A stretch of DNA of 64,000 nt from a bacterium (GTDB lineage Bacteria; Babelota; Babeliae; Babelales; UBA12409). The translations under genes and the position numbers were made by a program. The stretch covers positions 206,448-270,447 of the forward strand of contig JABJKG010000006.1 of NCBI GenBank assembly GCA_018660415.1. Direction: 5' to 3'. The notes under the pieces are model-generated. The model saw only the letters and a program-made list of their open reading frames with translations, did no database searches and was not told the origin of the DNA. This document shows, piece after piece, positions 57,336 to 64,000 of the stretch (positions are counted from its first letter, which is position 1; every line of letters begins with the position of its first letter).

Positions 57336-59039
57336 ATGGTATACAAAAAACTGATTGCGCTCGTTGTTTTATTGGGCGCTACTTACTCCCTTGTTGCATC
57401 AGAAAAGATTATTTCTTTTGAAGAAACTATTCATATCCAGCCTGACGGTTGGATGGATGTTGAGGAGAGGATCACGGTTAATGCTGAAGGTGCTGCTATC
57501 AAGCGTGGCATTGTTCGAGAGATTCCGTTACGATATCGTGTTTTTGGTGTACTGAATCATTTACCGAAGTTTGAACTCAAGAGGGTGTTACTTGATAATA
57601 TTCCTACCCAGTTTCATGTTGAAGAGGTTTACAATGGTAAGCATCTTTTTATGGGTAGTAAGCACTACCGAGTAAAGCCAGGAGTGCATACTTATTCTAT
57701 TTCCTATAGAACAAATAAGCATATTGGTTTTTTTGCTAATCATGATGAACTGTATTGGAATGTTACTGGTCATCAATGGCGTTTTCCTATTGAGAAGGTT
57801 AAGGCGACGGTTTATTTACCTAGTGGTGTGAGTCAGGGGCAAATAAGGACTGAAGCGTACGTTGGTAAGTTTGGTAGTAAAGATAAAAACTTTACGGTAT
57901 CGATAGCGAACAATGTTGTCACGTTTGAATCGAAAAAACCATTATACCCTAACGAGGCATTTACTGTTGTTGTTGGATGGCCTAAAGGGTTTGTACATGC
58001 TCCCACATGGGCAGAGCGTGGTGCGGGATTGTTTGAAGATAATCTTTATTTATTAATTTTACTCCTTGGATTGTTAGCATTTTTAATCTTGATTGTTAGG
58101 ACACTGTGGTCATCCAAGAGGGTACATGCGGGAACGATTATTCCGTTGTTTGAGCCGCCTAAAGGTTTTACTCCGAGCATGGGCCGGTATCTCATCAAGA
58201 GAAAGTTGGATTCTACAGGCTTTGCTTCGGAACTTGTTCAGTTAGCCGTTCGTGGTTGTTTAAAAATTGATTCACAAAAGAAGTTTACTGGATTGTCTGC
58301 AATTTATGCATTGATTAAGGGGAGCGAGAAAAAGATTGGCAATAAGATGGAAGAGTCATTGTTTAATAAGCTCTTTGCAAAAACTGGTAAACTGGAGTTG
58401 TCACAAAAAAATCATTCTACTATTAAATCAGGAATGGATACAGTACGTTATTTTGACAGTGAGCGCTTAGATAAATATTTGGACAGTAATGTATCCTCGA
58501 TAGCGTTTGGTTTTGTTATTGGGGCTGTAACCTTGTTGTTAGCGGCATTCAGTGGGGCACACATAGTTGAACTTGGTGTGATAGGAGCGGTTTTTATTTT
58601 TGCTTTGATTCTTTTTTACTTTTCTGTGCGTGGATATACGCCTGAAGGGCAGGAGCTGGTTGATGAGGTTCGCGGGTTCCAGTTGTTTTTACGGACAGTT
58701 GAGACTGAACGATTAAAGATGATGGCGCCTGTAGACAGGTCGCCAGAGCTATATGAGAAATTTTTACCGTATGCTATTGCATTAGATGCTGAGAAGAATT
58801 GGACCCAGGCTTTTGCGCCTATCTTTAAACAGTTTGAAATAAGTGGCCGTCCATATCAGCCAGTTTGGTATTATGGTGGCGGCTTTGACGGGTCATTTAA
58901 TGCTAGTTCATTTTCCACATCGTTTAGTTCTTTTGTTAGCACGCTTCATACGTCTTCTTCACCGACAAGTTCATCAGGGTTTGGTGGTGGAGGTAGTGCC
59001 GGCGGTGGCGGCGGAGGCGGAGGAGGGGGCGGCTGGTAG
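57336..59039 (+). CDS. DUF2207-type membrane protein with poly-Gly C-terminus
   Basis: Signal peptide; DUF2207-like GIVREIPLRYR and GYTPEGQELVDEVRGFQLFLRTVETERL; C-terminal SSGFGGGGSAGGGGGGGGGGGW; follows lemA. Confidence 0.88.
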   Translation: MVYKKLIALVVLLGATYSLVASEKIISFEETIHIQPDGWMDVEERITVNAEGAAIKRGIVREIPLRYRVFGVLNHLPKFELKRVLLDNIPTQFHVEEVYNGKHLFMGSKHYRVKPGVHTYSISYRTNKHIGFFANHDELYWNVTGHQWRFPIEKVKATVYLPSGVSQGQIRTEAYVGKFGSKDKNFTVSIANNVVTFESKKPLYPNEAFTVVVGWPKGFVHAPTWAERGAGLFEDNLYLLILLLGLLAFLILIVRTLWSSKRVHAGTIIPLFEPPKGFTPSMGRYLIKRKLDSTGFASELVQLAVRGCLKIDSQKKFTGLSAIYALIKGSEKKIGNKMEESLFNKLFAKTGKLELSQKNHSTIKSGMDTVRYFDSERLDKYLDSNVSSIAFGFVIGAVTLLLAAFSGAHIVELGVIGAVFIFALILFYFSVRGYTPEGQELVDEVRGFQLFLRTVETERLKMMAPVDRSPELYEKFLPYAIALDAEKNWTQAFAPIFKQFEISGRPYQPVWYYGGGFDGSFNASSFSTSFSSFVSTLHTSSSPTSSSGFGGGGSAGGGGGGGGGGGW

Positions 59040-59087
59040 CCGTTGTCTCTATCTCTCTTAATCTATTGATGATACAATAAGATGTAC

Positions 59088-59164
59088 GCGCCCGTAGCTC
59101 AGTAGGATAGAGCGACAGATTCCTAATCTGTAGGCCACAGGTTCGAATCCTGTCGGGCGCACCA
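59088..59164 (+). tRNA. tRNA-Arg (CCU)
   Basis: GCGCCCG...ACAGA-TTCCTAA-TCTGT...CGGGCGC-A-CCA. Confidence 0.92.
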
Positions 59165-59169
59165 CTCTT

Positions 59170-59613
59170 TTAATAGTCTGTCTTCCCTCGTGATTGCTTG
59201 AGCTGGCTACGGCGTTTTTTGTCTTGTAGGCGAGATTCTTTAACGGATTTTGATACGCGTGTTTTCATTCTGCGCTTGGGAACGTGGAGTGCTTTTTTCA
59301 CCTTGGCCGCCAGAATGGATAGAGCAGCTTCTTTATTTTGTTGTTGACTGCGTGAAGCACTACTATGAACAATAAGGTCGCCTTCATTGGTTAATTCAGA
59401 TGCAAGTTTTTGTAAGACACGTGCTTTTTGTTGATCGTCCAGAGCGGTAGTGTTGTTAATGTTCCATCGTACGGTTATTCGGGTATTAGATTTATTAACA
59501 TGTTGCCCTCCCGGACCACCAGCCCGGCTTGTTGCTATCTCAATTTCACTGTCAGGGATAGTTATATCACTTCTTACGGAGACATCGTTTTTCATAAAAA
59601 CCCTCATGGTCAC
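59170..59613 (-). CDS. arfB: ArfB/YaeJ-type peptidyl-tRNA hydrolase (class I RF-like)
   Basis: TSRAGGPGGQHVNKSNTRITVRW GGQ motif; basic C-terminal tail KSVKESRLQDKKRRSQLKQSR. Confidence 0.9.
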   Translation of the reverse strand: MTMRVFMKNDVSVRSDITIPDSEIEIATSRAGGPGGQHVNKSNTRITVRWNINNTTALDDQQKARVLQKLASELTNEGDLIVHSSASRSQQQNKEAALSILAAKVKKALHVPKRRMKTRVSKSVKESRLQDKKRRSQLKQSRGKTDY

Positions 59614-59832
59614 TAAACTTTTTGATTTTCACTGTGACATTTTTTGTTGAAAATTACTATAGATGCTTATAAAGGAGTCCTGGTAATGGGTTTTGTATTT
59701 GCATTAAGTTAATTATTGTCTTATTCTTGTAGATCAAATTTGTTTTTATCTATCAAAAGTGTGCTAGAACGTTCTGGAATAGCGGAAGTTTAAAGCATAA
59801 TCTAATTATTACCAATAAGGGGAGTGTAGTTG

Positions 59833-60252
59833 ATGGGCTTCAAGAGAAACATCATGTTAACAATGTTGATTTTTTGTGCGCAAGCAATAGTGGCGGATAA
59901 TGATGATTCATATGAATTTTATGGACGGCATTTTATTGCAAGTTATCGAGAATGTGATGCACAAGCGCTAGAAGATATAACGTCTTTGCTGGAAGCGTTT
60001 GCTCAGGCAGTTCGCGCAAGTGGAGCAACCATCTTAAGTGTTGATAAAGCTCTTTTCCCTGGAAACGGTCTTACGGCAAGTTTCTTACTTTCTGAAAGTC
60101 ATGCTACTATTCATACCTACCCAGAACATTGCGCATGCTTTGTTGATCTATTTACCTGTGGTCATACATGTTCGCATGAACAGTTTGATAAGATTCTAAC
60201 CGAATATTTGCAGGCCAAGAAGGTTACCAGCGAGCTGTGTATTCGTAATTAA
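59833..60252 (+). CDS. S-adenosylmethionine decarboxylase proenzyme (SpeH-type) with N-terminal signal peptide
   Basis: FYGRHFIASYRECDAQALED; SESHATIHTYPEHCACFVDLFTCG contains the Glu-Ser autocleavage site, His and Cys; preceded by MGFKRNIMLTMLIFCAQAIVA. Confidence 0.9.
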   Translation: MGFKRNIMLTMLIFCAQAIVADNDDSYEFYGRHFIASYRECDAQALEDITSLLEAFAQAVRASGATILSVDKALFPGNGLTASFLLSESHATIHTYPEHCACFVDLFTCGHTCSHEQFDKILTEYLQAKKVTSELCIRN

Positions 60253-60405
60253 GGCTATGCTTTTTTAATTCAAGTTTTTATTTTATTTTTATTGCGAATG
60301 TCCCCATTCAGAGGGGCCTATTGCCGTTTTTTACTGTTTTGATATTCTATAAGTACTATGAAAATGATCTATAATTTATATTATTTATGTAATAGGGGTA
60401 TTATC

Positions 60406-61575
60406 ATGATTAAGAAAAACAAGAAACTATTATTGCTACTAATGACAGCCGTGGTTGTCGCTAGTGGTCCAAAAAAGGCTGAAGCTGTTTCATTGCAAAC
60501 GGTAGGTAAAGCTATTGTAGGTTCTGGTGTAGCGGTTTCTGCTGCAGCAGTAACTGGTGCGTTAGCATATTATTATCGCTTACAATTATTTGTAGGGCTT
60601 AACGGTCTTGAAAAAAGGCTTGCTCTCAATGGGTTTGCTGATATTGCTAAGGTGAAAAAGTCTAAGCCGGTAAAGTTTAAATGGTATCAATGGAGAAACA
60701 CTGATGATCGTGGATGGTCAAGTGCTCAGGATATTAAACAGAATAAACATGCTGTGATGGATGCTTTGAATAGTGATCTTCAACAGTTAGTGATGGCACT
60801 TGAGCAAGGCATTGTCTTTAATAACTTGATTGAGTTGAAAAAAGATGGTGAAGTTTATCATCCGGTTTCAATCAAGAAGAAGGGACAACGTGCTGAGTTT
60901 GAGATGGAAGTGTATTCTGTTGTTAAGAATTCTTTCTTTCAAGAATTAAAAGAGCTTCGTAATTATCTTTGGTTGTGTCAGGGGTATGTAAAATCAATCA
61001 AGCTTTTACCTGCACTTGAAACAGCATTAGCGTCTCAGCGTCAATATCGTACTCAGGACATCGCTCGATTTGAGGATGTTTGTAAGTTAGATAGACCTGC
61101 TTTCAATATTGTTAAAGAATCTGTTTTGCGGGCGTCTGAACTTGCTAATGGTAATGAAAAAGAACAAAAAGCGTTAAGGTTGTTCTTTGAAGTACTTGAG
61201 CGATATGCTCGTCTTTACCAAATGGATGAGTGTGTTGGAGAGTTTATGGCGGCAAAGGCTAACGGGCAACGATGGTCTTCTCATGAACGACCATTTAGCA
61301 CAGAATTACAAAGAGTGAGAAAAAACTTTACTGATATAGAAGCAGTATTTGCACGCATGGCGTTACATAAGAATAATATGCCCAGCATGGCAAGCTTGCA
61401 GTTGTTACGTGGTTTAGTTGAAGATCGCAAGCAGCTTGATTCATCTCGAGAAGTGATCCTTCTTGGTGTTGGTCAGACGCTTGATGATATCATTGAAAAC
61501 TACGACAGAGTTACAGCGGTCGAGATGCATGCCCAGCTTGCTCGCTTAAAACAAGTGATTCAGGCAATTGCTTAA
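60406..61575 (+). CDS. Secreted or membrane hypothetical protein
   Basis: Signal peptide MIKKNKKLLLLLMTAVVVASGPKKAEA; internal Ala-rich hydrophobic segment. Confidence 0.65.
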   Translation: MIKKNKKLLLLLMTAVVVASGPKKAEAVSLQTVGKAIVGSGVAVSAAAVTGALAYYYRLQLFVGLNGLEKRLALNGFADIAKVKKSKPVKFKWYQWRNTDDRGWSSAQDIKQNKHAVMDALNSDLQQLVMALEQGIVFNNLIELKKDGEVYHPVSIKKKGQRAEFEMEVYSVVKNSFFQELKELRNYLWLCQGYVKSIKLLPALETALASQRQYRTQDIARFEDVCKLDRPAFNIVKESVLRASELANGNEKEQKALRLFFEVLERYARLYQMDECVGEFMAAKANGQRWSSHERPFSTELQRVRKNFTDIEAVFARMALHKNNMPSMASLQLLRGLVEDRKQLDSSREVILLGVGQTLDDIIENYDRVTAVEMHAQLARLKQVIQAIA

Positions 61576-61611
61576 AGATTTTATAATCTAGAGAGTTTCT
61601 TTCTATTTTAT

Positions 61612-61655
61612 AAAAAAAGAGGTATTCTCTGCACAGAGGGATACCTCTTTTTTGT
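61612..61655 (+). terminator. Intrinsic terminator
   Basis: AAAAAAAGAGGTAT...ATACCTCTTTTTTG hairpin with T-tract. Confidence 0.85.
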
Positions 61656-61685
61656 TGTATTTAATTACTAAAAGGATCACATATA

Positions 61686-62321
61686 ATGTTTCGTTGGTTA
61701 ACTAATAACTTATTATGGACTGCTGGTTTTTACATAGTTTTAGTGCTCAGTGGAACGATCATTGTGTCTGCAGTTTTTTTACCTGTCTTGTTATGGCTGC
61801 TTTTACCGTTCTTTTTATTTTGTTTTGCATTCTTTAGAAATCCTGTTCGTGAGTGTGGAGATCAAGATGAAACACTATTGGTTTCACCTACTGATGGCCG
61901 GGTTTTAAATGTAGAGCGTAAAGGAGATACCTGTAAGATAACTATATTTTTATCCGTATTTGATGTGCATGTTAATTGGATTCCTACAGCTGGAGTTATA
62001 GAGTCAATGACGTATCGTCCGGGTAAGTTTATTGTTGCGTGGAGTCCAAAGACGTCTGATAATAATGAGCGGCATGATGTTGTTATTAAAGCCGTTAATG
62101 GGCAGCGTATTGAGGTTAGGCAGATTGCAGGCCTAATAGCTCGTCGGATTTGTTGGTGGGTTTCACCAGGCCAAACGGTGCAGCGTGGTGATAAGTTCGG
62201 GATGATTCGCTTTGGTTCTCGAGTAGAAATTCTTGTGAATCGTGATGCTCTTGATGTATATATAAAAAAAGGTCAGTACGTATATGGTGGCCATACGATA
62301 ATTGGTAAGTGGAGTAAGTAG
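61686..62321 (+). CDS. psd: Phosphatidylserine decarboxylase (short form)
   Basis: VSPTDGRVLNVE, FLSVFDVHVNWIPTAGVIES, MIRFGSRVEI with GS autocleavage site. Confidence 0.93.
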   Translation: MFRWLTNNLLWTAGFYIVLVLSGTIIVSAVFLPVLLWLLLPFFLFCFAFFRNPVRECGDQDETLLVSPTDGRVLNVERKGDTCKITIFLSVFDVHVNWIPTAGVIESMTYRPGKFIVAWSPKTSDNNERHDVVIKAVNGQRIEVRQIAGLIARRICWWVSPGQTVQRGDKFGMIRFGSRVEILVNRDALDVYIKKGQYVYGGHTIIGKWSK

Positions 62322-62324
62322 GTC

Positions 62325-63074
62325 ATGATTAAAAGATTATTTATAGAACGAGCACGTAGTATAAAGCCGTTGAATGCGCTGCCAACGTTTCTTACATTTG
62401 CCAATGCATGCTTAGGGTTGATTTCGATTATTCAATCATTAGAAGATAATTATATGTGGGCAGCCTATTGTATTTTTTTTGCAGCTATTCTTGATGGTTG
62501 CGATGGGCGCTTAGCACGTAAGCTTGGTGTTGAGAGTTTACTTGGTTCTGAATTAGATTCATTGTCTGATGCAATTTCGTTTGTACTCGCTCCGGCTATT
62601 TTATTATACAGTTGGACCGTTTCAGATTTTGGAATCTTGGGTGTGGCTATTCTAGCGCTTTATCTGTGTGCTGGATTGTTTCGTCTTGCTCGATTTAATA
62701 TTGAGAGTAATCAGGAAAAAAACGTTTTTATTGGGTTGCCGACTCCGGTAGCAGCATTTTTTGTAACAAGCTTTATTGTGTATCAGGAATGGCTAGAGGC
62801 AAGTCGTGCTTACTTTATATTTCATAAGCTTTGGATGATCATCCTTATCGTGCTTATTGCGTACCTTATGATTTCATCAATAAAGTTTCCATCATTTAAA
62901 GGGAATCGTGGCGCTGGTCGTTTTTCTTTGTATAAGATTTTTATGTATCTTTTTCCAGTAGGGTTACTGGGTATTGTGTTTGGATATCCAATTTTTTTGT
63001 TCATGCAATTGTGGTATATCTTTTATAGTATTGGTACTACCGCACTTTCTCGCTTTAATTCTAAAAACAACTAA
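62325..63074 (+). CDS. pssA: CDP-diacylglycerol-serine O-phosphatidyltransferase
   Basis: LPTFLTFANACLGLISI; DGCDGRLARKLGVESLLGSELDSLSDAISFVLAPA; RLARFN; adjacent to psd. Confidence 0.94.
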   Translation: MIKRLFIERARSIKPLNALPTFLTFANACLGLISIIQSLEDNYMWAAYCIFFAAILDGCDGRLARKLGVESLLGSELDSLSDAISFVLAPAILLYSWTVSDFGILGVAILALYLCAGLFRLARFNIESNQEKNVFIGLPTPVAAFFVTSFIVYQEWLEASRAYFIFHKLWMIILIVLIAYLMISSIKFPSFKGNRGAGRFSLYKIFMYLFPVGLLGIVFGYPIFLFMQLWYIFYSIGTTALSRFNSKNN

Positions 63075-63156
63075 AGTTTGCCTTTCTAATAGACTTTTGC
63101 TATTTTAATTTTAATCTTAAATATAAAGTTTAAAAGTGTAAGGATCTGTTGTTAAA

Positions 63157-63852
63157 GTGAGAACTGTGATAAAAAGAACGGCTTTTCTGTTGTTGTTAAC
63201 CGTGAGCGTCATTGATGCTAAAAGTTGGTTAGCTTCTTGTCAAACTTATTTACTAGGAAATCGAGATGCATCTATTGAGTGGGAAAATCTTTATGCTCAG
63301 GCATGCTCAGATCTTGATATTTCTGAAGGTCATGTTAAATGGTTGGAGCCGCGTTTTTTTAGCGATTTTTTTAAGATCCTTGGATCTGGCTATAATGAGG
63401 GTACTAATATCATATGGATAGATCAAGATTGCTCATACTCTCGGGCTAATAAGCTTTATCTTGCGTATTCTCTTGCGGCCAACCGTAAAATTAATGCTTC
63501 TTTTGAAGGGTTGGTTAAAATAGGGGGAACGTTTGGTTTAGGTGGACTAATTATGGGGGCAACTGCATATAAGGCTCGGTACGCACAGGGTTCTAAGTTA
63601 CTTCTTTATCAAGCCGCCTGTATAGGAGAATATGTTTTGGCGTGTCTAGGTATTTTTTCTTGGTCAAAAAAGAATTACAAAGCAGTCGATGTGTTAGCAG
63701 CAAAAGCTTTATGTAATCGAAATAAGCATGCTGTAATTCAAGATCGGGTTAGCGGTCTTAAAGAGATGATTCGCTATGGAGAAGAGGGTTTATTTTTGAG
63801 GCCTTCACTTCAAGAGCAAGTGGATTATTTTCAGTCCGTTCTTCAGGGGTAA
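63157..63852 (+). CDS. Secreted hypothetical protein
   Basis: GTG start; signal peptide VIKRTAFLLLLTVSVIDAKSW; later hydrophobic segments. Confidence 0.6.
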   Translation: MRTVIKRTAFLLLLTVSVIDAKSWLASCQTYLLGNRDASIEWENLYAQACSDLDISEGHVKWLEPRFFSDFFKILGSGYNEGTNIIWIDQDCSYSRANKLYLAYSLAANRKINASFEGLVKIGGTFGLGGLIMGATAYKARYAQGSKLLLYQAACIGEYVLACLGIFSWSKKNYKAVDVLAAKALCNRNKHAVIQDRVSGLKEMIRYGEEGLFLRPSLQEQVDYFQSVLQG

Positions 63853-63952
63853 GGATAATTAGGACATTGTACTAAATTTGTTGTTTTAATCGTTTCTGTT
63901 ATCATAGTTTTTAATCTTAAAAAGAAGATTAAAACAGGAAGGATTAAAACTA

Positions 63953-64000
63953 ATGATTAAGAAATTAATGTTGATATTGCTTGTTATGGTAACTATCTTA
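63953..64000 (+). CDS. 5' end of secreted ORF (truncated by window edge)
   Basis: AGGAAGG upstream; MIKKLMLILLVMVTIL signal-peptide-like. Confidence 0.5.
   Translation, partial: MIKKLMLILLVMVTIL

Noticed and set aside
40513-61575. Possible paralogy between the secreted proteins at 40513-41685 and 60406-61575
   Set aside because: Similar length and layout (leader plus Ala-rich hydrophobic segment) but no convincing residue-level match by eye.
1-64000. Search for CRISPR/Cas, transposases, integrases, prophage or toxin-antitoxin modules
   Set aside because: No motif or repeat-spacer structure supporting any of these was seen.

Overview
The window is 64 kb of AT-rich, gene-dense bacterial DNA. 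The mix of ordinary housekeeping genes and many short signal-peptide ORFans, plus ankyrin and Sel1-like proteins, resembles a reduced host-associated lineage such as Candidatus Dependentiae/TM6 (inference only; no search was run). Housekeeping genes recognised include thrS, phoH-like, yidD, rnpA, rpmH, trxB, tig-like, frr, tsf, argS, mnmA, pgsA, ssb, grpE, dnaE, yicC, yebC, ruvB, rodA, uvrA, dtd, mutS, rplU, trkA/trkH (ktrAB), glyS, htrA-like, tlyA, a peroxiredoxin, a Nudix gene, lemA with a DUF2207 gene, arfB, psd and pssA. There are six tRNAs (Leu, Lys, Pro, His, two Arg) and several intrinsic terminators. No CRISPR arrays, rRNAs, transposases or prophage genes were seen. The most unusual items are: (1) a 1.39k-aa protein at 8906-13072 with a signal peptide, a PEP-synthase/PPDK-type ATP-grasp region, a possible phosphohistidine-swivel motif, a large unassigned region and four 108-bp tandem repeats, preceded by a 7-bp tandem repeat next to the RBS; (2) an S-adenosylmethionine decarboxylase with intact catalytic motifs behind a predicted signal peptide; (3) an apparently exported VanX-like dipeptidase next to an apparently exported PLP enzyme; (4) several local families of duplicated secreted ORFans, including one probable decayed copy.
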